A stretch of 16,230 nucleotides of DNA from Clostridia bacterium (GCA_017537105.1 JAFWBZ010000208.1:1-16230), one strand, 5' to 3'. Counted from the stretch's first letter, positions 7,413-14,195 are shown. A program made the numbers and translations. Notes: generated by a model not told the origin, from the sequence alone.

Positions 7413-8282
7413 TCAGGCCGCGGCCTTCTCTTCCCGCTGTTCCTCCAGATCCATGATGAGCCGCACGGCCTTCTCGGCCTTGCCCGCGGCGGAGACGATC
7501 ATCTTGCTGTCGTTGCGCAGCACCGTCAGCCAGTTCTGGATGTACCCGGCGCTGTTATGAAAGCTGCTGGCGGTCTCAAGCCCCATCTCGTTCATAAGAA
7601 TGGCCGCGCCGACCTCGGCGACCAGCTCTTCTTTCGAGTATTCCTCGCTGCCGAAGTAGGCGGTCTTGGAGAGGCGATTCAGCCGCTTCTCGTGGCCGGT
7701 GGAGTGAACGCTCTCATGGAACGCGGTGGAGTAGTATTCCGCGACCTTCGGGAACTGTTCCCGCAGGGGCAGGTGGATCTCGTCCCTCGCGGGAGAATAG
7801 TAGGCGCGGTCGCCCTTCTCGTTGATGATCGGCACATGAGCACGGGTGCTGTAGTCGGCCAGCACCGCTTCGGCCTCCGCGATGGGATCGACGGGCTTCA
7901 GGTCGTCCTCGGTGAACCTCGGCTTCACGCCGTCGCACTGATCGATGTGGAAGACGTGGTAATACCGAAGCAACGGCACGATCTTCGTGACCTCCTTGCC
8001 GTCCTTGGTCTTCTCCTTCACCGGCAGCGGCTTCCAGAACACCACGAGGGAGGCCTTCTCGCCCTTGCGGACAGAGCCGCCCGCCTCCGTCGCCTGCTTG
8101 AAGGTCAGGTACTCGCCGGGCTTGCGCAGCAGCAACTGGTTCAGCACGGAATACGGTCTGCCGGTGGCGCGGCTGTAAGCGCCGGAGCGCACGCCCGTCC
8201 AGGGCTTCTCCCACGGAATGATGCCGTTCTCCAGCTCAGCTATGATGCGATCCGTGACGATCTGATATACGTTCACGCCCAT
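7413..8282 (-). CDS. ardC: ArdC-like antirestriction protein with zinc-metallopeptidase domain
   Basis: The 289-residue protein has the two ArdC parts. The N-terminal ssDNA-binding domain (residues 1 to about 115) carries IIPWEKPW, RPYSVLNQLLL and GEYLTFKQATEAGGSVRKGE. The C-terminal zincin-like domain carries HESVH at 189-193 followed by STGHEKRLNR, and the helix KEELVAEVGAAIL (217-229), whose glutamate would supply a further zinc ligand. ArdC proteins bind single-stranded DNA and protect incoming conjugative DNA from type I and some type II restriction. I start at the ATG at 8282, about 6 nt after AAAGGAG; a GTG at 8414 would add 44 residues of low-complexity leader with no homology-like features and is rejected. 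It follows a 150 nt non-coding leader with a strong hairpin, and heads the 319/714/810 gene chain. Confidence 0.93.
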   Translation of the reverse strand: MGVNVYQIVTDRIIAELENGIIPWEKPWTGVRSGAYSRATGRPYSVLNQLLLRKPGEYLTFKQATEAGGSVRKGEKASLVVFWKPLPVKEKTKDGKEVTKIVPLLRYYHVFHIDQCDGVKPRFTEDDLKPVDPIAEAEAVLADYSTRAHVPIINEKGDRAYYSPARDEIHLPLREQFPKVAEYYSTAFHESVHSTGHEKRLNRLSKTAYFGSEEYSKEELVAEVGAAILMNEMGLETASSFHNSAGYIQNWLTVLRNDSKMIVSAAGKAEKAVRLIMDLEEQREEKAAA

Positions 8283-8432
8283 GATGATCTCCTTTCCGCT
8301 TGCGCGTCCTCTGTTCGGATGTGCTCCCGGCGGCCCAGACGCCTCTGTTATCGGGCCGCCGACTACTTCATGTATAGGAAACGAACCGATTCTTCTTACG
8401 ACATTCTCCACCAAGGGGATGAATCCCGGCCC
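8283..8432. other. 150 nt non-coding leader between the DUF6809-like gene and ardC
   Basis: This is the longest gap in the window. It holds a small imperfect palindrome right after the upstream stop (GGGATTCATCCC on the minus strand), an AT-richer patch with TATACA at 8376-8371, the perfect hairpin at 8328-8361 and the ardC ribosome binding site. The frame is open through it, but with no start that has a good ribosome site. A promoter here is plausible, but the best -35 candidate, GTAAGA 17 nt upstream of TATACA, is a poor match. Confidence 0.55.
8328..8361 (-). promoter_or_regulatory. Perfect 9 bp inverted repeat in the ardC leader
   Basis: Arms 8328-8336 (CGGCGGCCC) and 8353-8361 (GGGCCGCCG) are exact reverse complements around a 16 nt loop. 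The hairpin ends 46 nt before the ardC ATG and is not followed by a T run in either direction, so it is not an ordinary terminator. It could be an operator, a leader RNA structure, or a single-strand DNA hairpin of the kind that serves as promoter in leading regions of some conjugative plasmids. Which of these applies cannot be decided from the sequence. Confidence 0.6.
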
Positions 8433-8714
8433 CTAACCCAGCTCCAGCGGGCCGGTGAACGCCGCCAGCATCAGCAACGCGCCCAGCTGATAGCCGCGCT
8501 CAAAATCCTGCTGGCAGACGATGCCGTTCACGTCGGCGCTGGCCATGGACAACTCTTCCACTAGACCGCGCTGTTCCCTGGGCAGTGCGTCCATGATCTT
8601 CTCCTGGACGTGTGTGAATCTCGTCATGGCAGACCTGTATTCGGGCGTACTGGCGTCCCTTGACTCCGCAATCCTTAACTCGCCGTCGTAAATCGCCTTG
8701 AGAATCTTCTGCAT
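8433..8714 (-). CDS. DUF6809-like small protein, 93 residues
   Basis: The protein begins MQKILKAIYDGELRIAESRD, followed by TPEYRSAM and, near the end, FERGYQLGALLMLAAF. The pattern 'x-L-Y-x-GEL...EYR...F-x-x-G-x-x-LG-x-LM' matches what I recall of DUF6809, a small helical family frequent in Clostridia genomes and mobile elements; its function is unknown. The ATG at 8714 lies 5 nt after AAGGAGG; the open frame further upstream is shadow of the neighbouring gene. It starts 10 nt after the preceding stop and is the last gene before the ardC leader. Confidence 0.85.
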   Translation of the reverse strand: MQKILKAIYDGELRIAESRDASTPEYRSAMTRFTHVQEKIMDALPREQRGLVEELSMASADVNGIVCQQDFERGYQLGALLMLAAFTGPLELG

Positions 8715-8724
8715 AGCGCCCTCC

Positions 8725-8916
8725 TTATCGCAGTTCGTCGTATTCCCTGCCGCAGGCCGTGCAGGTGAATGGGCCATACGGCTTTTCCGCGTCGTAGATG
8801 GAATCCTCCAGACGGTCGGTGACGTTCTCCAGGAAGGAACCGTCCGCGCCGACAATCACGTCGGCGCGGATGATCTGATGGCCAATGAAGCGGTCATTGC
8901 CGCAGGTGCAGATCAT
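8725..8916 (-). CDS. Small zinc-ribbon-like protein, 63 residues
   Basis: Cysteines fall at 3 and 5 (CTCG at the N-terminus) and at 52 and 55 (CTACG near the C-terminus), with a short acidic beta-type stretch between them; H13 is a possible extra ligand. This split four-cysteine layout fits a minimal zinc ribbon that occurs as a stand-alone protein in Firmicutes phages and conjugative elements. The ending YGPFTCTACGREYDEL is typical of that group as I remember it. Function is unknown. The ATG follows GGGAGGG, and the gene sits 11 nt after the previous stop and 10 nt before the next start. Confidence 0.83.
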   Translation of the reverse strand: MICTCGNDRFIGHQIIRADVIVGADGSFLENVTDRLEDSIYDAEKPYGPFTCTACGREYDELR

Positions 8917-8927
8917 GTTGCCCTCCC

Positions 8928-9536
8928 TCAGATATGAAAGGTGTGTGTGGGGGTGATGATCCAGTGGCTGATATCCGCGGCAGACAGGACGTCGTGGATC
9001 AGCTGCTCAAAGCTCCACGCGGGTACGCTCTCAGTATAGGAAGAGATGCTGTCCTCCAGCATGCCAATCGTATCCGCGGTCGGTTCGCTTTCGAGCAGGA
9101 CGAGGATGGTCGAATCCGGACTGCCGTCGATGGAATCGAAGTGGAATTCCAGCACCGGAAGCGGATTGGCCTCATCGGGCAGCGTCGGATGGATGAACGG
9201 CGGATAGGTTTCGATGCGGTCATGCTCCTCAACCGCATCCCCCTTGAAGCGGATCATCTGATGCTCGTTGTCATCCTCGCAGGTATACTCCAGCTCCAAA
9301 AGCATGTCCGGGTTGCGACGCGCATACCCCGACAACGCCTTTCGCACATCGTCATAGGCGTTGAAACTCTCGGAGCCAAAGCTCATGATCTCCGGCTCGT
9401 TGTCGCTGTGACTGCATCCGTAGTCATCCACACCCTCGTCGAACACCAGGTCCTGAATCTCTTCCTTCTCGAAAGCGCTCAGGAAGCGGCCGGAAGGTCC
9501 CCAGCCGTTCAAATCATAGTCGGTACGCTTTCCCAT
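8928..9536 (-). CDS. Strongly acidic protein of 202 residues, unknown function
   Basis: I count 43 Asp+Glu against 11 Lys+Arg, a net charge near -32 ignoring His. The protein begins MGKRTDYDLNGWGPSG, has a first half with many acidic loops (FDEGVDDYG, CEDDNEHQMIRFKGD), then a strand-helix part (NPLPVLEFHFDSIDG, STILVLLESE) and a C-terminal helical piece with SFEQLIHDVL. No cysteine cluster, membrane segment or catalytic motif is seen. Such a charge is compatible with a DNA mimic, as in other antirestriction proteins, but many mobile-element proteins are acidic and the fold is not recognisable. The ATG follows GGAGGAGAG. Confidence 0.87.
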   Translation of the reverse strand: MGKRTDYDLNGWGPSGRFLSAFEKEEIQDLVFDEGVDDYGCSHSDNEPEIMSFGSESFNAYDDVRKALSGYARRNPDMLLELEYTCEDDNEHQMIRFKGDAVEEHDRIETYPPFIHPTLPDEANPLPVLEFHFDSIDGSPDSTILVLLESEPTADTIGMLEDSISSYTESVPAWSFEQLIHDVLSAADISHWIITPTHTFHI

Positions 9537-9551
9537 GAAATCTCTCCTCCT

Positions 9552-9782
9552 TCATCCCTTTACGCCGATCACCAGCAGCACGATGGTCTTGTCCTCCTCC
9601 GCGTACTGCTCAATGTCCAGCGATACGACGCGCATATCCAGTACGGGGTCTCGATTCTTCCCGGCAAGCATAAAGCCCGGGTTCGGGACATACATGCAGT
9701 GATTATCCGGGTAAATCACGTTGATTTGCTGCTCGCTGCCCTTGGGGAACAGCTTCAGCAGCTCACTCAGGGTCATCGTCAT
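9552..9782 (-). CDS. Unknown small protein, 76 residues
   Basis: The protein reads MTMTLSELLKLFPKGSEQQI, then strands INVIYPDNHCMYVP and MRVVSLDIEQY, ending in KTIVLLVIGVKG, so it is probably a small beta-rich domain after a short helix. Three in-frame ATGs lie close together at 9788, 9782 and 9776. Only 9782 has normal spacing (6 nt) from the AAGG of the overlapping GAAGGATGG site, so I choose it, with moderate certainty. It overlaps the 3' end of the preceding gene by 20 nt, so translation is probably coupled. I do not recognise the family. Confidence 0.78.
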   Translation of the reverse strand: MTMTLSELLKLFPKGSEQQINVIYPDNHCMYVPNPGFMLAGKNRDPVLDMRVVSLDIEQYAEEDKTIVLLVIGVKG

Positions 9783-10059
9783 CACCATCCTTCGGCGGCT
9801 TGATCCAGACCCCGTTCAGATAAACGCCCTTCTCCCTTGCGGTCAGGTCGAAGCTGTCATGGTTGCCGGCAATGAAATCGAAGATGCCTTGCCGGGTCAG
9901 CCCGTCCCTCTGCATTTCCTCGATGGATTCGTAACAGTTGTTGTAGTTTTGCTCGTAATCGTCAAAGATGCGGTAGCCATAGGTAGGTTCACCGTCAGGA
10001 TTCCCGTGATCGTCCAGATCCTGGAAGCGGGTGAACTGAACCGAAACGACATTACTCAT
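9763..10059 (-). CDS. Acidic protein of 98 residues, unknown function
   Basis: The ATG at 10059 follows GGAGG with 7 nt spacing and overlaps the preceding TAA by 8 nt; the longer open frame upstream is shadow translation. The protein begins MSNVVSVQFTRFQDLDDHGN, has an aromatic middle (TYGYRIFDDYEQNYNNCYES) and ends in the acidic tail DGDDDDPE. I count 22 acidic against 8 basic residues. The run 'GIFDFIAGNHDSFDLTAREK' is a helix-loop that may be the conserved core. No named family is recognised. Confidence 0.82.
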   Translation of the reverse strand: MSNVVSVQFTRFQDLDDHGNPDGEPTYGYRIFDDYEQNYNNCYESIEEMQRDGLTRQGIFDFIAGNHDSFDLTAREKGVYLNGVWIKPPKDGDDDDPE

Positions 10060-10993
10060 AATCGTCCTCCGGAATGAACTCGATCTCCGCACGGATGATC
10101 TGGCCGTACTCGTTGCGGCAGATGAAGCAGTCATAGCCGCCGTCGCCATACCCGCTGGACGACACCACACCATAGGGAAGCACGCCGGCGGAAAGCGGGG
10201 AAAGCGTGATATTGCAGCAATGATCGTACCAGATCTCTGAGGGTTCCTTATCCTTCAGGTTTTCATGATTGGGAATAACAGTGTCGTCACGATAATGCGA
10301 CGCATCGAACAGTCCGGCCTGGCCGCTGTCTACGCCGACGTCGAAGCCCATGCACTGGCCCTTGGACATCTTCTCGTCTGCATAGTTTTCATGCACGGCA
10401 ATCAGCCGGGCAATGCGGCGTCCCCAGCTTCCGGTGTACAGCTCCACGGCGGAAGCGTGCCAGGTGCCGTTCATCACATTCTCCAGCTCGCCCCGGCACC
10501 ACACATCGGTGTTGTAGCAGGGATCGGAGACGGCCAGCTTGCCGGAGACGACCACAAACTCGCCGAGCTCCAGCGTCCTTTTCACGTCGCCGTGTTCGAG
10601 CCGGTGACAGATCTTCGCGGCCTGGCGCAGCACATCGCAGAGCTGGTCGACATAGCGATCAAAATCGTCGGCCATCATATCACAGGTATCTTCGGTGAGC
10701 AGGTCTGCGTTGTCCGTCAGCAGGATCTCTCCGGCTTCCTTTTCCATCTCGTCATAGGGGATCCAGAGGATACCCTCGCGCACCGGCATGATGAAGCCAC
10801 CCGCCGAGTCGCCCTGGCTGATGGGATACCGCCAGATCAGCTCATTGTGATACTTCTCATGCTGCGCTTCCCTCAGCTTCGCCAACGCGGCGTCCGTGCC
10901 GCCGTTGTCCACGATTTCCTTGAGCAGCTCCTTCATGGTCGGAAGCTCCTCCGGGTTCAGGGTGAGCTTCATGTAGTTCCACAGTTTGTTCAT
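10052..10993 (-). CDS. Protein with C-terminal DUF4241-like domain, 313 residues
   Basis: Residues about 145 to 313 carry three DUF4241-like signatures in order: VVVSGKLAVSDPCY (147-160), a middle part with TWHASAVELYTGSWGRRIAR (177-196) and DVGVDSGQAGLFD (218-230), and SSSGYGDGGYDCF (278-290) before a final strand. In that family the 'GxGDGxY' motif closes the domain; its function is not settled. The N-terminal 145 residues are helical and specific to this type, including ELPTMKELLKEIVDNGGTDA. The ATG at 10993 follows GGGAGGA; upstream codons in frame are shadow. It starts 4 nt after the 67-residue gene and overlaps the next by 8 nt. Confidence 0.87.
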   Translation of the reverse strand: MNKLWNYMKLTLNPEELPTMKELLKEIVDNGGTDAALAKLREAQHEKYHNELIWRYPISQGDSAGGFIMPVREGILWIPYDEMEKEAGEILLTDNADLLTEDTCDMMADDFDRYVDQLCDVLRQAAKICHRLEHGDVKRTLELGEFVVVSGKLAVSDPCYNTDVWCRGELENVMNGTWHASAVELYTGSWGRRIARLIAVHENYADEKMSKGQCMGFDVGVDSGQAGLFDASHYRDDTVIPNHENLKDKEPSEIWYDHCCNITLSPLSAGVLPYGVVSSSGYGDGGYDCFICRNEYGQIIRAEIEFIPEDDYE

Positions 10994-10997
10994 GACA

Positions 10998-11201
10998 TCA
11001 TTCCTCCCGTATGTTTGCTTCTCGGAGCAATTCGTCGCGTTCAATGCCGATCGTACCGTCCAGCAAGGCGCACAGAAGCGCAGGCTGCTCATCTTCGGAT
11101 TGACAGGCGACGTATTCGACGATATTGACGATCAGCCTTCCGGCTTCCCCGCTGACGGTGAAATGCTCCCATATGTATTCCAGCAGCCTTTCCTTGTCCA
11201 T
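10998..11201 (-). CDS. Unknown helical protein, 67 residues
   Basis: The protein begins MDKERLLEYIWEHFTVSGEA and continues RLIVNIVEYVACQSEDEQPA, then an amphipathic end with DGTIGIERDELLREANI. It looks like three or four short helices and is acidic. I do not recognise it. The ATG follows GAGGG at about 6 nt. Its stop lies 4 nt before the 313-residue gene's ATG, and the ribosome site of that gene is inside its last codons, so expression of the two is probably linked. Confidence 0.8.
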   Translation of the reverse strand: MDKERLLEYIWEHFTVSGEAGRLIVNIVEYVACQSEDEQPALLCALLDGTIGIERDELLREANIREE

Positions 11202-11219
11202 TCACAGCCCTCTCTGGGA

Positions 11220-11375
11220 CTACGCGGCTTCCGCTTCGTCCCATTCCCGGATGTATTCCTCGTACTCGCCCTGCGTTGGGAATCGCATGCGACTTCCGTC
11301 AGGAAGGAAGCCGATGTACCCGTTACCGGTGTAATAGCCTTTGGGTTGAAACTGTTGCGTAGCTTCCAGCCACAT
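11220..11375 (-). CDS. Unknown small protein, 51 residues
   Basis: The start is the ATG at 11375, 7 nt after GGAGG; a longer open frame to 11462 is antisense-like shadow over the previous gene. The protein begins MWLEATQQFQPKGYYTGNGY, has a central GFLPDGSRMRFPTQGEYEEY, and ends in an acidic helix with EWDEAEAA. The 'GYIGFLPDGSRMRFPT' part looks like a small beta hairpin. Short proteins of this 'Y-x-G-F-L-x-DG' type occur in Firmicutes mobile elements as I remember them. Function is unknown. It sits 13 nt after the preceding stop. Confidence 0.75.
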   Translation of the reverse strand: MWLEATQQFQPKGYYTGNGYIGFLPDGSRMRFPTQGEYEEYIREWDEAEAA

Positions 11376-11388
11376 GATCACACCTCCA

Positions 11389-11820
11389 TCAATAGGAGCA
11401 TTTCGTATCCCACCGCTCGTTACCAAGAAGGTCTCGCACCTTGCTGCGAGCGGTATCTTCAAGGTTGATGTACTCGACGCCCTTTGACGTGATGATCGTC
11501 ACACCGCCTCCGACATAGCACAGCTTCTCATGTCCTGCCTCAAAGATCAGAATGGCATCATCATCGGCAACACATTCCACCAATTCATCTATAAAACGAT
11601 CATAGGAATTCTCATCATATTCACCATCATCGTTTAAAATGCCGCTGATGCAACCGTAGACTCCGAAGCCAAACATCTGATTGCCGTTTTCGTCTTTTCT
11701 ATCGTCCCACAGTTCGATACCGTCCTCGTCCCCAGCCGTCTTTGCCATGAGCGCCCGAAACTGTTCCACGTCCTTCACATGGAAATAGTTTGTGCGGACG
11801 ACACCATAGTAGTTTGACAT
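11389..11820 (-). CDS. Conserved mobile-element protein of 143 residues, unknown function
   Basis: The protein begins MSNYYGVVRTNYFHVKDVEQ and has the order I remember from a family common in Clostridia conjugative elements: an opening 'NYF-V-KD', then GIELWDDRKDENGNQMFGFG, YDRFIDELVECVADDDAILI, and a closing GGGVTIITSKGVEYINLEDT with a final W-x-T-x-C. It is acidic and soluble, with no metal-binding cluster. No biochemical role is known to me. The start at 11820 follows GGAGGAG; the longer frame upstream is shadow. The previous gene stops 4 nt before the ATG, so the two are probably coupled. Confidence 0.85.
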   Translation of the reverse strand: MSNYYGVVRTNYFHVKDVEQFRALMAKTAGDEDGIELWDDRKDENGNQMFGFGVYGCISGILNDDGEYDENSYDRFIDELVECVADDDAILIFEAGHEKLCYVGGGVTIITSKGVEYINLEDTARSKVRDLLGNERWDTKCSY

Positions 11821-11824
11821 TCTC

Positions 11825-12208
11825 TCACTCCTCCAGCTGGACGTCCGTGGGATGCCAATCATCATCCCACGACACGTCGTCGTACTTCATCTCTTCATCC
11901 GCGATACGGCGGGCTTCTTCCGCCGAGGCTGCCTGAACCTCGGCATAGCCGTTGCGGGAGAAGAACACCTCAAATGTGCGGATAGCGGAGTAGGTGTCGT
12001 CCTCGTTCTTCCTGACTTCATACTCCTTGCCGTTCACCCGCACCAGTTCCCGGTCCAGGATACCCAGATTGTTTAGGATGCTCTCCGGCAGCTGAGCCAT
12101 CTGGATATCGCTGACGATTCCCGTGTCAGGGTCGAACACAGCCGACGAATCCACTTCCATACCGCCGTCCCACACGGAGACGAAGGTACACGGTACCTGC
12201 TTGCCCAT
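11825..12208 (-). CDS. Unknown acidic protein, 127 residues
   Basis: Starts MGKQVPCTFVSVWDGGMEVD, with a beta-type first half containing SSAVFDPDTGIVSDIQ and VNGKEYEVRKNEDDTYSAIR, then a helical part QAASAEEARRIADEEM, ending in the acidic run DDVSWDDDWHPTDVQLEE. It resembles a one-domain binding protein rather than an enzyme. The ATG at 12208 follows a GGGAGGGGG site; the open frame further upstream (to 12484) is shadow of the 139-residue gene. It starts 2 nt after that gene's stop. I do not recognise a family. Confidence 0.84.
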   Translation of the reverse strand: MGKQVPCTFVSVWDGGMEVDSSAVFDPDTGIVSDIQMAQLPESILNNLGILDRELVRVNGKEYEVRKNEDDTYSAIRTFEVFFSRNGYAEVQAASAEEARRIADEEMKYDDVSWDDDWHPTDVQLEE

Positions 12209-12210
12209 CG

Positions 12211-12630
12211 TCACACCCCCTCCCGCACATAGGCGTAGATATAGAAGTTGTAGTCGCCCGGCTGCGGCTGGCAGCGGATGTAGTATTCGAACTGCTCCGT
12301 CACGACCATATAGCCGCGGGACATGAAGATGCCGGACTCCAGCATCAGGGTATCGTGCTCCCGGAGGTACTTCTGCATGAACACACGGTTCTTCAGCAGG
12401 TTCCGCCGCAAGGTCTTGACCAGCGAGGAAAACTCGTCCTGAAACGCCTTGTCGTTGCGGTGAGCGCCAACGTGGGGAAACCAATTCGTCCAGAACTCCG
12501 TCCCGCTGCTTCCGAAGTCTCCGCGCAGATGGCCGATGCAGCGCGCCTCCGCATCACTGCCGCTGTAGTAGAGCTTGCCCGTTTCCTGAGTGCCCGCCAG
12601 AACCTCGAAGTTGTACTTCTTTCTTGCCAT
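12211..12630 (-). CDS. Unknown conserved-looking protein, 139 residues
   Basis: Begins MARKKYNFEVLAGTQETGKL, then YYSGSDAEARCIGHLRGDFG, a helical middle (FSSLVKTLRRNLLKNRVFMQ) and a strand-rich end EYYIRCQPQPGDYNFYIYAY. The features 'G-H-L-R-G-D-F-G-x-S-G-x-E-F-W' and 'P-x-P-G-D-Y-x-F-Y-I-Y' look conserved and recall small proteins of Clostridia conjugative elements. It is slightly basic at the N-terminus. Its ribosome site is unusual: AAAGG sits about 12 nt before the ATG at 12630 rather than 6 to 8, so it may be translated less strongly than its neighbours. Function is unknown. Confidence 0.83.
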   Translation of the reverse strand: MARKKYNFEVLAGTQETGKLYYSGSDAEARCIGHLRGDFGSSGTEFWTNWFPHVGAHRNDKAFQDEFSSLVKTLRRNLLKNRVFMQKYLREHDTLMLESGIFMSRGYMVVTEQFEYYIRCQPQPGDYNFYIYAYVREGV

Positions 12631-12653
12631 GCTTTAAGCCATCCTTTCTATGT

Positions 12654-12860
12654 CTATCCCACCATCTCGGTGGTGTCGAGGAGCAGCTTTCCCGCATCGT
12701 CATACCGCAGGATATGGCGCTCCCTCGCGTTCATCATGATCCGCAGGCACATGCCCTTGCCGCGCTGGCGGTTGATGCCGATGCGGTAGCCGTCCAGGTC
12801 GGCGATGAGGTACAGTCCGTCCCTCAGTTCGAGGAACTTCTTCACGATAGAGTCGTCCAC
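12654..12860 (-). CDS. Unknown small protein, 68 residues, GTG start
   Basis: The start is GTG at 12860, with a GGAGGG site about 6 nt upstream; the first in-frame ATG comes only at residue 37, too far inside. The protein begins MDDSIVKKFLELRDGLYLIA and then has a strand-rich part (DLDGYRIGINRQRGKGMCLR), ending in AGKLLLDTTEMVG. The 'LRDGLYLIADLDGYRIGINR' section looks like an extended beta meander. I do not recognise a family. It lies 12 nt after the previous stop and 23 nt before the next start. Confidence 0.78.
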   Translation of the reverse strand: MDDSIVKKFLELRDGLYLIADLDGYRIGINRQRGKGMCLRIMMNARERHILRYDDAGKLLLDTTEMVG

Positions 12861-12872
12861 TGGCCTCCCTCC

Positions 12873-13253
12873 TCAGTACACAGTGTGCATGTCTGACCAG
12901 TTGCCGCGCTCCTCGGCGTCCTCGGTGGCGGCGTTCTCGTCCGGGCTGTCCAGATCGTAGTCCGCGATGTAGACGGTGGTAAACGGATTGGTCGAGCGCA
13001 CCTCCTGCACCAGCCCGCCGCGGACGGTGATCACGATGTCCGGCGCGACACGCTTCAGCCGCTGCTTCTCCAGATAGCGGTTCGGGAGCATCTTCTTCTC
13101 CACATGAGGCGCAAGCTGGCCCCGGCGCAGCGTCTGGACGTTCAGGTTGTAAAGCGAGAGCGCCAGCCCTACCATCTTCTCCGGGCACAGCCGCTTCATG
13201 AGCAGCGTGTCCTGAATGCAGGCCCGGGACAGTACAATGGGCTTCCTATCCAT
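12873..13253 (-). CDS. Unknown protein of 126 residues
   Basis: Begins MDRKPIVLSRACIQDTLLMK and then PEKMVGLALSLYNLNVQTLR, a helical core followed by a very basic middle (HVEKKMLPNRYLEKQRLKRV) and a strand pair (DIVITVRGGLVQEV, TVYIADYDLD), ending in a strongly acidic tail. Its charge is therefore split, basic in the middle and acidic at the end. The ATG follows AGGAGG at 7 nt and shares one base with the preceding TGA (TGATG). 'VxVRGGxVQxV' before a 'DYD' strand is a feature I associate with small proteins of Firmicutes elements. No function is known to me. Confidence 0.84.
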   Translation of the reverse strand: MDRKPIVLSRACIQDTLLMKRLCPEKMVGLALSLYNLNVQTLRRGQLAPHVEKKMLPNRYLEKQRLKRVAPDIVITVRGGLVQEVRSTNPFTTVYIADYDLDSPDENAATEDAEERGNWSDMHTVY

Positions 13254-13726
13254 CACTCCACCTCCTGAAGTATGGTTTCGTCGAGATCGGTGACGAAGCA
13301 GATCGCTTCGGCAACGGTCAGGCACTCGTCGTCTTCGATGCCATTGTCCTTCAGGACAGTCAGCAGACGATTTGCCTGTTCACGACTCATGGGACGCGGC
13401 ATGCTGCCTTCATACAAATCGTCCGATTCATCAGCGCCCTTGGTCAGCACGGCAAACATGCTGTCGCGCTTTTGCCGCGCAATTCTGTATTGCTCGATCT
13501 TACGGGCAAGCTCGTCTTTCCAGAAATCAGACATGGAGGAATCCTTTGCTACATGCGGCGTATTCATCAGCCTGACGGTCACGGATACGCGATACTTCTC
13601 CAGCTCGCAGCAGATGTTCAACCACAGAAAGCGTTCCAGCTTGTACAGACGCTTCGCCAACTGCGCCTTGGTTGCCTTAGTGACAATCTCGCCAGTCTCG
13701 TCCCGCCAGGTCAGGTTTCCGTTCAC
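13253..13726 (-). CDS. Unknown protein of 157 residues, GTG start
   Basis: The start is GTG at 13726, overlapping the preceding TGA by 4 nt (GTGA) and placed 7 nt after GGAGG. The protein begins MNGNLTWRDETGEIVTKATK and has a long helical first half (AQLAKRLYKLERFLWLNICC, then WKDELARKIEQYRIARQKRD) with many basic residues, so a helical bundle or nucleic-acid contact is conceivable. The second half (RPMSREQANRLLTVLKDNGI) is acidic and helical. No named family is recognised. The gene ends in a TGATG junction with the next one, so translation is coupled on both sides. Confidence 0.84.
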   Translation of the reverse strand: MNGNLTWRDETGEIVTKATKAQLAKRLYKLERFLWLNICCELEKYRVSVTVRLMNTPHVAKDSSMSDFWKDELARKIEQYRIARQKRDSMFAVLTKGADESDDLYEGSMPRPMSREQANRLLTVLKDNGIEDDECLTVAEAICFVTDLDETILQEVE

Positions 13727-14190
13727 GAAACCGCCTCCTCATCCAGCAGGAAATCTTCGATACCCTTGTTCTCCCGGATATACTCGTAGATGGCGTAGTC
13801 CGACCCAAACTCCTTGTTCCACTCCTCCCGGAAGAAGTTTTCCAGATAGCGCTGCATGCTCTTCTGTGAACGGTGACTCCGGGCGCGAATCCGGAAGATC
13901 AATTCGTCCCCGCCGTAGTTGTAGTAGGGCGGCGAGTAGATTTCGGCGCTGTCCTCCACGAAACGGACATCCATGCTCCGGGGTAAGCGCTTCAGCAGCT
14001 TCTTCAGCTCGATCACGGCGCGCTCGCAGACGAAATCGGAATACTTCTCGAAATCAAAGCGGTTCCACAGGGCGTCAATCTTTGCCTGCTGGGCATCGTT
14101 TTCGGCCATCCGTTCAAGGGTGAAATCCGGGGACAAAAGACTGTTGTACATGTTCACATCAACGATGCGCCAGATTTCGTATTCCCGCAT
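13723..14190 (-). CDS. Unknown protein of 155 residues
   Basis: Begins MREYEIWRIVDVNMYNSLLS; the ATG at 14190 is 8 nt after GAGGAG, which makes it better than the GTG nine nt upstream, so I choose 14190. The first half is helical (ERAVIELKKLLKRLPRSMDV), the middle is strand-like with EIYSPPYYNYGGDELIFRIR, and the end is again helical and aromatic (FFREEWNKEFGSDYAIYEYI). I recognise no family. It starts 5 nt after the stop of the 57-residue gene, and its stop overlaps the next GTG by 4 nt. Confidence 0.84.
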   Translation of the reverse strand: MREYEIWRIVDVNMYNSLLSPDFTLERMAENDAQQAKIDALWNRFDFEKYSDFVCERAVIELKKLLKRLPRSMDVRFVEDSAEIYSPPYYNYGGDELIFRIRARSHRSQKSMQRYLENFFREEWNKEFGSDYAIYEYIRENKGIEDFLLDEEAVS

Positions 14191-14195
14191 GACAA

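Noticed and set aside
8328..8361. Intrinsic terminator between the DUF6809-like gene and ardC
   Set aside because: The stem is strong but no T run follows on either strand, so ordinary rho-independent termination is not supported.
8371..8399. A sigma-70-type promoter (GTAAGA, 17 nt, TATACA) before ardC
   Set aside because: The -10 element is fair but the -35 is a poor match and no extended -10 is seen, so I mention it only in the leader description and do not list it as a promoter.
8283..8414. N-terminal extension of ardC from a GTG at 8414
   Set aside because: The extra 44 residues have no ArdC-like features, no good ribosome site precedes the GTG, and the ATG at 8282 has AAAGGAG at normal spacing just before the known ArdC start motif. 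The hairpin also lies in this part.
6414..8564. A 716-codon open frame on the plus strand, antisense to the 319-residue gene and ardC
   Set aside because: Its protein is rich in His, Arg, Leu, Val and Gly in the way typical of shadow translation of GC-rich genes, it has no good ribosome site, and it lies over ardC, whose frame has clear domain motifs.
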